DNA from: Chamaecyparis obtusa
Taxonomy: Eukaryota > Streptophyta > Pinopsida > Cupressales > Cupressaceae
Assembly: GCA_027943335.1 (NCBI GenBank)
Contig: BSBK01008847.1
Coordinates: 310,001 to 374,000 of the forward strand
Reading direction: 5' to 3'
DNA: 64,000 bases
Shown here piece after piece: positions 24,275 through 35,892 of the stretch; within the stretch, counting starts at the first letter, position 1, and each line of letters starts with the position of its first letter. Under the pieces are notes generated by a model, which did no database searches, was not told where the DNA came from, and worked only from the letters and a program-made list of their open reading frames with translations. The translations under genes were made by a program, and so were the position numbers.

Positions 24275-24950
24275 ATGGGGGCTTCCTAGGGGTCCTAGTA
24301 TGCATTATCACGTGTTAGGACCCCTAAGAAGTCCCCATGATCCCTATTGACACATTGGAATGCTCAAGTGTGTCCTAAGGGGTCCTACGACCCCTTTAGA
24401 TAGACTTGAGCATTCAAATGTTTCAAAAGGGGTCATGGGGACTTCCTAGGGGTACTAGTATGTATTATCACAAGTTAGGACCCCTAGGAAGTCCCCATGA
24501 CCTCTATTGACACACTCGAGCATTCCAATGTGTCAAAAGGGGTCATGGGGACTTCCTACGGGTCCTAACGCATGGTGAGGCGTACTAGGACCACTAGAAA
24601 GTCCCCATGACCCCTTTTGACACATGTGAACCCTCCAGTGTGTCTGAAGGGGTCATGGGGACTTCCTAGGACCCCTTCAGACACACTAGAGGGTTCACAT
24701 GTGTCAAAAGGGGTCATGGGGAGTTTCTAGTGGTCCTAGTATGCCTTATCACACGTTAGGACCCGTAGGAAGTCCCCACGACCCCTTTTGACACATTGGA
24801 ATGCTCGAGTGTGTTGGAAGGGACCCCTTCCGACACACTCGAGCATTCCAATGTGTCAAAAGTGGCCATGGGGACTTCCTAGGGGTCCTAACGCGTGATA
24901 AGGCATACTAGGACCCCTAGGAAGTCTCGGTAACCCCTTTCAACATACAA
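24275..24950. repeat. Palindromic satellite, block right of the solo LTR
   Basis: The distal subfamily resumes with spacer orientations R,R,F,R,F at about 24300, 24460, 24570, 24740 and 24890. The first three continue the FFRR alternation seen before the insertion. The array decays near 24940 into AT-rich sequence. Confidence 0.9.
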
Positions 24951-24970
24951 TTTAAATATTATGATCATAA

Positions 24971-25395
<425 letters not shown>

Positions 25396-25445
25396 GTTCA
25401 ATTTTTTCATATACTCCCACCCTCCCGCCATTTTTTCATACTTGG

Positions 25446-25562
25446 GAAAATCAGGTACCCAATTTCCCCGATTTTGAAAAGTTCAAATTTTTCATATAAT
25501 CTCGCCATTTTTTCATACTCGGAAAAATTGGGTACCTGATTTCAAATTGGGTACCCGATTAA
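25446..25562. repeat. Subterminal GGGTACC repeat, right side
   Basis: AAATCAGGTACCCAATTT, AATTGGGTACCTGATTTCAA and AATTGGGTACCCGATTAAG occur in succession with CGCCATTTTTTCATACT between them. The reverse complement aligns with 7860-7918 on the left side of the block, including CCAAAGC just outside the ATCGGGTAC core. Confidence 0.65.
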
Positions 25563-25687
25563 GTTCGTGCTTTGGTGTTATGTTTGCCTAGGTGTACTGA
25601 CACCCAGGCCTACTAAAAAGTCAACAAGCGCTTTCATGCACTTTTGGACAAGTGAAAAAGTGAATATTTTTCACATCGCCACTTTTC

Positions 25688-25718
25688 GGCCCCTCATGAT
25701 CTTGCACATACCCCTAAG
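25688..25718 (-). repeat. Right terminal inverted repeat of the satellite block
   Basis: Reverse complement of the left repeat at 7016-7045 with one extra G and two substitutions. It is followed by TTCAA. Confidence 0.6.
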
Positions 25719-25937
25719 TTCAATATTTTATTTTAAAAGCTTTTTTTTTCAAGGATGATTTTTAAATTTGTATCTTGTTTTCAAAGTTACTAAAAATCTC
25801 GTCCGCTCGAAAAAAAAAAAAGGCGCAAATACATTTATATGATTACTAATGAAATTTGTGTCTTTGTTAAACTTTTTAAAAATGGTTTAAATTATATTTT
25901 GTTTGGTTAATGATTTAAGTGAGTTGTGTAAACAATC

Positions 25938-28200
25938 TTTTTTTTTTATGAATAGAGGCCTTTTCTATTAATATTAATATTAAAGTACAATATTCACAAA
26001 AAAAGGGGTTGGGGAAAAAGTCACCCCGCGCAAGTCACATGGAAACTAGGCTAGAATCATACAACTATTCATCAAAAAAACATATAGAAAGAGAAACCCC
26101 CAAGCTCCAAGGGCAGTAGTAGAAGAGGGAGGAGGATCTCTATCATCGGGATTGCCCCAAACATTGGGCCCTGGGGTCTGGTCAAGAACTGACTAGTCAT
26201 CTCTTGTGTCTTCTTTCTCTAGTTCTCCTTCGTCCCGCTTGGGCGAGATAGCAAACATCAGGTGAGGGACTTTGTCGGAAGTGGTAGGAGGCCACATAGG
26301 AACACTAGATGAGGGTCGAGCAGTAACAACAACAATAGAAATAAGCAGCGAAGGCTAGCCAACACCCGCATCCCTCTGAGGAGGAGGAGAGGCGGAGCGA
26401 CGATGCCATTGGCATGGAGTCCTGGAGTGCCTGACAGAGGAACTTCGACTGTGGAGGCATCCCCTGTGCAGCGTATGATAAGTTGAGAGAGAGTCTGGGG
26501 GCACTCGAGAAACAACACAAGGGGCATTGCCCTAGTGCTAGAGCAGCTCCCGTAAGTGGGCGACCTCTAAGGCCACCTTGTCAGCTTGCGCCTGGATCTG
26601 CATCATGACATTGTTACAAAGACATGCCTTAGCATAAAGAGAGATATGAATATCCAGAGAACTGTGAGAAAAGAGAACAACATTTTGATCTTTCCATAAA
26701 GTAAACAAGATCTCCATCTTGAAAGCATGCCATATCTGGGTGTACTAGGAAGGCATTCTGGGAGGATCACCAAGAAGTGCCATATGCCAAGAAAAAGGCT
26801 CAGGCCTAAAGGGAGCAAAGAGGTCATGAATCCAGATCCAATAATTATGGGCACGAGGACATAACCAAAAAATGTGCATGAAAGTCTCAGAATTACCACA
26901 AAAAGGTCATTTAGGATCAGGAACACCCAAATGTCAAAGTTGAGCTCCCAAAGGAAATCCCTGGTAAAGAAAAAACCAGGCAAAATGAACAATCTTAGGC
27001 TCAGTGACAGAATCCCAAATAGTGCAAAATCATCAGCTCCAACTCTTCTGGGAAGAGGAAAGATGCCATCGCTAGTTGAGAGAATCAATCATGGGAAAAT
27101 GGGGCACAAACCAAGAATAACCAAGCTTGGGATTCTAATTGGTGAAAGGCGTAGCAAGATACCATTTCCAGTCCTTCCACCAAGGTTTAACTGACTAAAT
27201 TCCCAACTTGTGCAGGAGGTGAGGCAGAATGGCCGAAACCAGCAAGTCATAAGTCTGGCGATCTGGGCGGATGAGCTAGAACTGGACCCAGAGGTCATCC
27301 CAAGAATGAAGACTCATAGTGGCTCTGGAGAAAAGATCTTTTAGGGTTTGAATGCCACGTTTGTGAAAATGAAGAGCACGAAAACTCTGTATTCTGGCAA
27401 GCAGAATCCCTTGTTGAGAAAATAAGGGGGACCACCAAATGTTCTGTTGGTTGAGAGAAAGACCATCACGGAAACCATTACTAGCCTAGTGAAGCTAGGG
27501 CTTGACAGACTCCCAGGCCCTCTAGATACTTTTGGTGACAAAAGTGCCCTGGATCTGAACATGTTCCTTCATAACAAGGAGGGTTTGAAATCCAATCCCC
27601 TTCCAAGCGGGTTTGTGGAAAGGGTTCCCTGAAGAAATACAATGTCGAACCAAAATTTTCCAGGCCTCATTGCCTGTGAGACACCACACAATCCATTTCG
27701 CACAAAGGGCTTGCCCTTGTTTCTGGGTATCGAGCAAACCAATCCCACCTGAGACTTTGGGAAGGCAACAAAAATCCCAGGCAACTTTGTGGAAGCCATG
27801 GTGGTCAATCCTAGAGGCCCAAAGGAAGTCACACAATAATTTATTGAGCTTCTTGTAAGAGGCTTTTGAAGGAGCCCAACATGAAGAATAGTACACATGC
27901 ATGGCCGCCAAGATCTTGGAGCAGATCTGAAATTTCCCTGCGAGAGAGAGCGGCTTAGTGATCCAATAGGTAAGCTTTTTTTCAATTTTGGCAAGAACTA
28001 CATTCAATAAATCAGTAGGGTGAGCTTGAAAAGAAAAGGGAATGCCCAAGAAGCAGAAAATTTCCCCATGCTGAATCCTGGACCAATCAAACTGAGAGAG
28101 CCAAGGTGGCTCGGGAGGAGTAGATTGTCTATAGCAGAGGGTTTTATGCCATTGAATGGCTGAACCAGAGGCCAAACAACAACACAAGGGGCATTGCCTT
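25938..28200 (-). pseudogene. 5'-truncated plant L1-like LINE, ORF2 C-terminal part
   Basis: On the minus strand the region 28140-27560 encodes the end of a LINE reverse transcriptase and its connection region: FLGIPF, KIEKKLTYW, KPLSLAGKFQICSKIL, KLNKLLCDFLWAS and LCAKWIVW are all family-typical. Further downstream (26912-26830) a zf-RVT motif is readable (FCGNSETFMHIFWLCPRAH), followed by an FTLWKDQN stretch. Frameshifts and stops separate these parts. The 3' end has an AT-rich tail followed by poly-A (poly-T on the plus strand at 25938-25948), the hallmark of target-primed insertion. The palm domain, endonuclease and ORF1 are absent. A 9-base match TAAACAATC at 25929-25937 and 28493-28501 may be the target duplication. 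If so, the element includes poorly recognisable sequence up to 28492. Confidence 0.88.
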
Positions 28201-28501
28201 GATTCCTGACACCATTTTTTCAAACTTGACACGAAGATATTTGAAAAATAATGCGTTCCCAACAAACAATTTGTGGAGATGCATTTACATCAGTCGCTTA
28301 ATTTGGAATTTTTTTACTATGGCCATCTGGATGGGTTGCTTATCAGTGCACTATTAAGAGAGCCTTCTTGCTAGTTTATAAATCTTACTTTTACATGTCG
28401 ATCTTTTCAGTTACATTGTTGAGCCTATATGTTGTCAATTGTATGCAAGCATGATAAAGGCCATAGATTGTAGTATATTTTTTAAACAATCCTAGGGAAC
28501 A

Positions 28502-29898
28502 AATTAGGGCTCGATGTTTTTTTGAAAGACATCCAGGGCAGACTGTAAACTTATCCAGATATGGGGGCACTCAATGTTAAATGAATTGTAGATCCCATTC
28601 TGCTTAGGGAAAGGAATAGGGCATAGGGGAGGCGCCTACATATTCAGAAATGAGGGAATGAAATACTGAGATCAGCACTGCAACTCGATGGCTTCCTCTT
28701 TTACTATATGCATAGTTTGGAAATACGTAGTTGGTTAAATTTGATGGGTGTAAAGTGGGTATGGTGTTTTCTTTCAGTATTGTCTCATTTTTTAGAAGAT
28801 TCGACAGAAATTGTCTCACATTTATAATGAGATCTCTTCTTTAAAAAGAAACAATGTCTTGGCTCTCTATTCTACGGTCTTGCAAATTCTCTTTTTACTC
28901 TTAACTTGCACTCACTCATAATTCTAGATGTATCTCTTGGATATTGCATCCGAGTTCACCCAAACACTTTCTCTGAATGGCAGAGCAGATGTTGATGTAG
29001 AACAATGCTCTTCCCCAACACCTCCCTCCCTTCCCTTGCAAACAAAATATAATCATCTAAATTAACATTTTTTCTTTATTCATCTATAGCGTAAAATAAT
29101 TTTGTGAAGCATGGTTATCATTTTTAGTTGTGGTTGGTACCTACTTTTCTAAGTTGAATGTTTGGAATCTGGATAGATAAGATTAATGATTTTCTATTAA
29201 ACATTCCAATGTCTTTTACAACCTCAACATGCTACATGGCATTTAGGAGTGCATTTGGGCTTCTGGAGCTAGGAAATAGGTCTTCCATGAATAACCAGTA
29301 CATAGATCTAAACTTTGGTAAAGATCAAAGTGAATAATGAATGTTTTCCATCATTGAGGCCTATCAAATTCGGTGCTCTGCAATTGCTCTTGCGTGGTGC
29401 ATGTCCCTTACCCTAGCAGTAAGATATGCAGATATTATCAATTCTATTATACTGCAGAATTCTAAGTAAATGAGAAGAATTGATATATTCTTCAACTTAA
29501 AGAATTCTATTATACTCAGATATGTTTAGTTTGCACATTACTTTGCATTGGAAATAACAATAGGCCATTATGAAAATTTCACTTCGTCACCTCAAACAAT
29601 ATGAATTAGAATAGACTTATGTTGGTAATTATTTCAAGTACATAAATAATTCTAGATAAATGAGAAGAATTGATATTTTCTTGAACTCAAAGCTACATTC
29701 ATAATGCAATGTCTGAAACTTGCAAGTTCATATTAGTTTATGGGTCATTGACTATTGTTGCATGGTGGAAGTTGTCTTGGGAAGTTTGAACTGAGATAAT
29801 AGTACTATACCCTTACATCTTTAAAAACATGATGTTCCCTATTTTCTGTGGAATAAACCATGGTTTGACACTCCCATTGGATAAATTACAATCGACGT
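28502..29898. other. Spacer without supported genes
   Basis: Moderately AT-rich unique-looking sequence. I find no coding stretch with protein-like composition, no tRNA-like fold and no repeat boundary. AATTCTATTATACT-like words recur near 29445 and 29505, suggesting a short local duplication. Confidence 0.4.
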
Positions 29899-29929
29899 AA
29901 CCCTTGCATCCGATTGATGCAAGTGCTAG
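29899..29929 (+). mobile_element. Helitron-like 3' terminus
   Basis: A 7-bp stem (CTTGCAT 29903-29909, ATGCAAG 29917-29923) with a 7-base loop is followed two bases later by CTAG and then T. Helitrons end in a short hairpin followed by CTRR and insert before T. The same end, TAACCCTTGCA through AAGTGCTAG, recurs on the opposite strand at 47205-47236. The 5' terminus and the body to the left were not found. Confidence 0.55.
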
Positions 29930-30375
29930 TTAAGTATATTACTTCTATAGTTCTATATTTTAACAGAAATTAATAATAATAAATATTATTAATAAAAATA
30001 TTTTTTTAAATAGAATAATTAAACTGATATATATATATATATTTTTTATTGTGGACATCGCCCACCGAAAAAGTATCTGATACGGAAAAACTTATTCGTC
30101 TACTATTTCCATTAATCAGTACAAACTGTTCCCTGAGCGGTACGTAAGCTTATCCCAGAATAAAAGAAAAGTAACGAGCCAAGTGCGGGCCCATTTCTGG
30201 CGGACCCCTAATCTCTTCTGCGAATTTTCCCCACGGCTTTTGATTCACTCCTTTGCACCGTCTGTTGCAGTCCGTTCCCAGATTCTATGTGCTTGAGGAA
30301 TGCATCTTTATAACCTATTTTGCAGACTTATAAATTCCAAGATGTGCATTCGATAGGCTTTAATTTCTTCAATTG

Positions 30376-30492
30376 ATGTTTTCACTGATGCCATTAAGGT
30401 CTGCGGTGGTTGAGCAGATGTTTTCTTCTGGGAACGCAGAAAATGAATATGCTAAGGCTTTGAAAATCTCAAAGCAAATACAGACGGCAGAG
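30376..30492 (+). CDS. Possible first exon of an unidentified gene
   Basis: An ATG at 30376 opens 39 codons beginning MFSLMPLRSAVVEQMFSSGN and ending in KISKQIQTAE. This is followed by AG|GTAAAC at 30491-30498, a good plant 5' splice site. The preceding 300 bases (30060-30370) are richer in G+C and CpG than the surroundings, as near a gene start. No downstream exon is secure; an AG near 30556 would allow only a few more codons before a stop. The family is not recognised. It may be a gene fragment rather than an active gene. Confidence 0.3.
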
Positions 30493-30619
30493 GTAAACCC
30501 GTATTCAACAATTATTTTCCACTCTCTTTCCTATCTGTGCATTAATGGAAGCTTTGAAATAGGGTATGGACATCATACGCAAGGCATGTGAAATGTTTCA
30601 TTAAAGTCCCTTGAAGAAA

Positions 30620-31620
30620 TATGGTCTCAGGATACCCAAACAGATTCGTTATATGGGTTTTAGAAATTTATTAGCATATGCAATCGGCAGTTCAGCAGTA
30701 TGCTCTGATAGATATGTTTGCAAAGTGTGTAAACTTTGAAAATGGTTAGGTGGAGGAATCAAAATATGACAAGGGATGGATTCGCAGATGCAGAATTGAA
30801 AAGGGCACAGATAGCAGAATCTTCCCAGTGTGATTTGTGTTGGAGCAAATGGGTGTGTGATGAATCATACTCTACGCTCTTGGAGAATGGCCATATATGA
30901 CTACAGATTTTAATTGTCGAGACAATGGGCATGAAGACATAGAGTATACAAAATTGGAGATGGAAGACTTCACACCGTGATCTTCTCAAGCTTGATATTT
31001 GATATGAATTGTCTTGATTATAGTTTAAAGATAGTAGATTTCTACCATCTATGAAATTTTGTAATATATTTTTAGGTAAGATTGTATGCAAAGTTTTAGT
31101 ATAACATTTCTGATTATATTTCATGATTCATCATAAGATAAAAAGAGAGTTTAAGAATGCAAAGATTATAGTTATCTACAATTATCTTTGTAAAGCTTTT
31201 ACTTGAAACAAAATCGAAATGTGAATATGTAATTCTCATTTTGGTAATATCAGATCGTATGAGGGAAAAAGTTTATTGTTTTAGATTCCTAAATATTTAC
31301 AACTTACTATCTAATAAAGCTTCTGCACACCTACTTCAACTATATCCTAATCTAAAAAGTTATTCCCGAGATTTATCTCTAGGTCCAGATCGGTGGGTAT
31401 GGAATTTCCGCCGTTACAACACTAAAATCTTATGCGTAGGATTTATAAAGCATCTCCAATTGCTTGTTGGCCATGTGGATTTCATTGTTTTAGGAATCAT
31501 TCTTATGTAATTTTAGGGCCTTTTTCCCAAATTGATTTAATCCAAAATTCATGTTATATCAAAAGAATATCTCTAATTTTGTTAGTTCAATTCACACAGC
31601 CTCTTTGGGATCTTAAATTG
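30620..31620. other. Spacer without supported genes
   Basis: Mixed-composition sequence with only short unconvincing open frames on both strands. Parts could be intron or untranslated sequence of the possible gene starting at 30376. Confidence 0.35.
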
Positions 31621-31624
31621 AATA

Positions 31625-31660
<36 letters not shown>

Positions 31661-31800
31661 TAAACACACATTTAAATCACCTAAGAAGATTTTGGGGGAG
31701 GAGAAACACGCAATGTGTGCAAGATCGAGTGAGTATGGAAATAGAGATAAAGAGGGAGGGAGAGTTATAGAGGCAGGGGAGAGAAATAGAGAGATGATAG
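31625..31800. repeat. (TG)9(AG)9 microsatellite and GA-rich tract
   Basis: TG repeats at 31625-31642 run into AG repeats to 31660. They are followed to about 31800 by imperfect GAGA-rich sequence, including GAGAAATAGAGAGATGATAG. A near-identical GAGAAATAAAGAGATGATAG lies in the GA-rich tract near 46078. Confidence 0.9.
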
Positions 31801-31816
31801 AGAAGACATTTGTGTA

Positions 31817-32110
31817 GTACTAGCAATCACACCTTGGTGTGCAATGGATACGCCGAAGAGGTGTTCAAGGATAATAAGCGAAAAAATGGTCTATGTTTTG
31901 CATACATTTATGTACTAAAATCGATTGGCTAACCATATAGGTAATGATGTTGTCTATGCAACAAAAGTTTGAATGGAAAAGTGACGACTATAAATCAAAT
32001 ATGCATCAACTTGTAGGGATAGAAGAATGATCGAAACAAAACCTCTCCATTAGGAAGATAATCAAGCTTTATTACCAACAAGCTCATATAATGTTTGCAT
32101 TCTTCTCAAT
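31817..32110 (-). mobile_element. Dispersed repeat with Helitron-like end (copy A)
   Basis: On the minus strand CACACC-TT-GGTGTG (31828-31841) is followed by ATTGCTAGT, so CTAG lies at 31820-31823 with T after it. The body to the right (31900-32100) resembles 45710-45895: CTAACCATATAGGTAATGATG versus AAGCCATATAGAAAATGATG, then GATAATCAAGCTTTATTACCAA versus GATAATCAAAGTCTATTACC. The two copies are old members of one family. Helitron status rests only on the end structure. Confidence 0.45.
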
Positions 32111-32518
32111 TCTCAACTGTTGATCTCAAAAGTAAGTGAGATATCATTTTTATTTGATAGAATATTTATTATAATCAAAATTAATAGTTTTATCTATTTT
32201 AGAAGATAATTTTGATATATATAATTTGACATAAGCTTTAGATCCACAAGAAAAAATAGTAGTTTCACAAAATAAAAGTGAACCAAAATACCAAACAATA
32301 ATTTTCTCAATCTTGAGGTTGTCATTTGACAAGTCACATTGTTTTGGGAGCAACGACGAATCATTTTGGCAACATATATTAGTAAACTCAATATTAGATC
32401 AAGAGCTAAGTATCATTAGTTATTTAATTTCATTTGAAATAATTAGTTTAGTAACATTATTTATACCTCACATATAATAAGGTATAATTATATTAGTGAA
32501 ACTTATGTTATTATATTA

Positions 32519-32545
32519 TTAGTTCCTGCCATAGGCAGGTAACTA
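32519..32545 (-). mobile_element. Helitron-like 3' terminus of CTAA type
   Basis: CCTGCC (32525-32530) pairs with GGCAGG (32534-32539) and is followed on the minus strand by AACTAA then T. The reverse complement resembles 45656-45695 (GCAATAGT...GCCTATGG...ACTAATAA), so these two ends are related. Confidence 0.4.
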
Positions 32546-32549
32546 TTGC

Positions 32550-35500
32550 AATCATTAGATGCAAAAATATTTATTATTGTCCAATCAGATTTTGGTATTT
32601 TTGAATATGTTTGGATATTGTATAGTTTGATAATTTTAAAATATTTAAGAAAGTTGAATAATATTATTTATATATAATTATATCGGCCCTCACAGAAAAT
32701 AGCAATGAGAAAAATAATATTTACAACTTTTATTAGGGAAAAATACATCATCGTCACTTTATACCACATTTAATACATAATGTAGAATATCATTTGTTTC
32801 ATTAAATGCAAATAAATGAAACAGTTGTCCATCATCTTGTTATCTATGTTATGTCAAGAACAGATTGCACATATTGGCTTGTGATTTTCCAACGAAAAAT
32901 TGCCAAGGGTGAAAAGGGTTTGTGCATCCTGGGTGTGCAAAGATTCATTTTTCCTGAAATATGTTGAGAGCATTGTTAATTTTCCACACTAGCAATGGGA
33001 TCCAAATTTGGTGGACGGGATCTATTAGTCTTTTTATTGTCATTTTAGCCTTTTGCCAAATAAATATGGGTGAAATGGTAGTATTTAGCTGCGCGTTGGC
33101 TTCTTTTTTCTTTTTAACTTGTGAAGCTTTTTAGGCTTGTAATGGTGGGTTAATATTTTACTTGTTATGACCTGACATAGTTTGGGTTAAAGGTCATGTT
33201 TAAGAGCATAATTTGTTGCCTAGATTGGGCATTTTACTGTGTTTTTCCTCTTTAAAGGAATAACTATAGGGCTTTTACAAAGTTTTTATTTTCTTTTAGA
33301 AATTTTGTCACTTTTAGGATATTAAGATTTATGTTTATCTTTTGAATTTTTGGCTTTGTTGTTTGTAGGGGGTTTGAAGTTTATGAAGGAGAGTAGCCAC
33401 TTGGTCACAGGTTCAATTCTGGTTACATTGATAATGCTCTTGGTCAAATGATTTAATGAACCAGAACATGCCTTATAATATTTATTTGTAATTTTTCACT
33501 TTAGATTTGGGCTTTTTTGGAATCAGTTCTAGGAGTGTATTTGTTTATTTGAATTTATCATTTGTTTTATATATGATTCAATTTATTATTTTATATAAAT
33601 AAAGTTGCCATTTTTTATAGAAATTATGAGCACCCGCAAGATTGGGTTTCAATGATATTTTGTTTTTGATTTCCTTCAAAGTTGAACATGGGTTTCTTGC
33701 ATTCTATCATAAAAACATACACAATTTTGTACTATTATGTGGCCTGGACTATGTCCATGAAATGATAATAGGAAAATGTATCTATTGTCTTCAACATGAT
33801 AAACAAACCCAAAATTTCGTTTATATAGATATTAGTCCTTTGAAATTCAGTAGTCTTGATCTTGATTTAGTGGAAGCTATTGCCACCCATCAATTCCATT
33901 TTCACAAATATATGTGGTGCTAAGTATGTAGCTCCAAGATTGTGACATCAAACCTCCTTTGTCTTCTAGCCTGTTCTAGATCGTTAAAACCATTTTCTCT
34001 TTTACTATTAACAATATGCATCAATTTCTGTTTAGTCTATATGTAAAATTTCTTGCTCTTGATCATTTTATTAACAATGGAACTAATTAGGCAGATATTA
34101 TGGATGTAGGTGCTCTTTTTGTCATGCTCAATCCCATTCCCAACCTGATAATGCTTGGACTTCTTCAAGTAAATTTAGAACATTACTTTTTGAAGTATTT
34201 TCTTTAAACAGACAACAATCTAACTACCTCATTGAGCATACTACTACCATAATGATGAGGCGCATGTAATTTGACTATGTGGGGATTCACATTAGGTCTT
34301 ATGCTAAGCATTTCGTTTATGGACTTGACTCATAATGCTATTAACTCTATTGGTTTCTTTAAGGCAAATTTGTGGGTAAGTATGGATTGTTTTTTTTCCA
34401 TTTCCTCTTGCCCCTATTCGGAAAGTTGACAAAATGTCATTCTTATAACATTATGTCTAATCAATCTTGAAATTGCCTTGCTTCCACCTTTTGTTTTTAG
34501 AATTAGTTTAAATATTATCATCTTATCTTGCTAGCTTATCCTGTTGTGCTTGGTGAAAAGTCCAGTTGTTTGCAGGAGTTGTAGTATTTTCTTTCATTGC
34601 AAATTGTATCCCCAAACCAAACTTGGTTTCTTCTCAATTTTAGAAAGCAAAGAGTGGAAAGGTGAGATCCTTGCTTCTATTGAAGCACGTATTTGTTAGG
34701 AACACAATTTTGAGGAGACATAAATTATAATATATGGTGCATGAGACAAGAAAGGGGACATTTGTGCCATAAACTCGACATGTCAACCCTGTCTTGAGCA
34801 AAAAAATGTTAGGTTGAGGGTTAAAATGGCCCGCAAGACAAAATCCTTTTAGAAAGGGCAAGATCATAAAATAATAACTAATAACAAAGTTTCTATGATT
34901 TTGTACCAGAGTCATGCCGAGGGCATGATGAACCTAGACTTTTCTTTTTAAGTTTAGAGGTAGCTTTTGGATGTAATGAACTTGTCCCTAAATTGGTAAA
35001 ACCAACACCAAGAGAATGGTAACCAAGGGACACTACTCAAAATTAATGGTCTTCCTTGTTACAGGACTTTGAAAATATCTTCACACCCAACTCTCTAAGT
35101 CTTGGTTACTTGGGAACATGCTACTCTATAATTTTTTCAATCTTACGTTGTTTATGTTTTGCTTGGGTTTATACCACTTTTTCCTCTTATTCTCATGAAC
35201 ACTTGGTAATTTTTCAAAGGCTAATTCTTTCGTTGTTTAAATGTCTGCTAATATTTACTTGATTCCTTACACTTGAAAACCTTGATTCCACTTGTTGGTT
35301 GTTTCTTAAATTCTCCAACTCCAAGTGTGTTTTTTTGTATTTAACATATGACATTTGCCAATCTCTCACCCATTCAGAGTCTCTTTTGTTCTATTTGTTA
35401 TGTAATCACTTGACATTTATTATCTATGTAACTATACCTTGTAAACAACTTATCTTAATCCGAATGTTTTATGTGGGTATGACATACTCCAAAATTATTA

Positions 35501-35855
35501 TCTTTCATTCTTTCAATGCACCATTCAAGATGCTGCCAACTGATCACGTTGCCTTGTGGTTGGTTTTCACACAACTTTCCTTTTAAGTTGTTACCAATTA
35601 GCCTGCTCAAATGTACACACCCTATACTATTCATTGATTTTTCTTCAAATATACTTCATTTTTCTAGATTCATCAATATTACAAGCAACAAATTTTATGT
35701 TTCTACTAAAACTTAGATTTCATTGTTTACAATTTTGGAAAATAATTTGATAGCTTTCATAACTCACATGTCAAAGATCTAATATGTTAAAGCATAAGAT
35801 GTGGGCATGTTGACCTTCATGCCTCTACTAACTTTATTGAGGATACCCTAAATTT
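32550..35855. other. Spacer without supported genes
   Basis: AT-rich and T-rich sequence with short open frames on both strands. The frame at 33642-33923 (93 codons) is the longest, but it lacks recognisable domains and may be chance. A 'wanting' signal such as a splice-flanked exon or repeat boundary is not visible. Confidence 0.35.
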
Positions 35856-35860
35856 TATAA

Positions 35861-35892
35861 CTAGCAATCACAATTTAGTGCACAATAAGTAT
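35861..35892 (-). mobile_element. Weak Helitron-like end
   Basis: On the minus strand TTGTGCACTAAATTGTGATT is followed by GCTAGTT. It resembles the end at 31820-31845 (CACACCAAGGTGTGATTGCTAG). The stem is imperfect, so support is weaker. Confidence 0.3.

Noticed and set aside
13186..24950. Regularly spaced repeats resembling a CRISPR array
   Set aside because: Repeats are long inverted monomers without unique spacers, in a plant nuclear context; this is satellite DNA.
8446..24950. Centromere of the chromosome
   Set aside because: Satellite monomers near nucleosome length fit, but the arrays are short (under 5 kb each) and no centromere-specific retroelement signature is provable here.
26603..27088. 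161-codon minus-strand frame that looks like a membrane protein
   Set aside because: It is a shifted reading of the LINE zf-RVT region; the alternative frame gives the zinc motif.
26511..28198. LTR pair marked by the 21-base repeat
   Set aside because: The match is only 21 bases, with no TG...CA ends or flanking duplications, and both copies are in LINE context.
33642..33923. 93-codon open frame
   Set aside because: It ends normally and has mixed composition, but there is no recognisable motif, splice context or repeat support. Chance is as likely.
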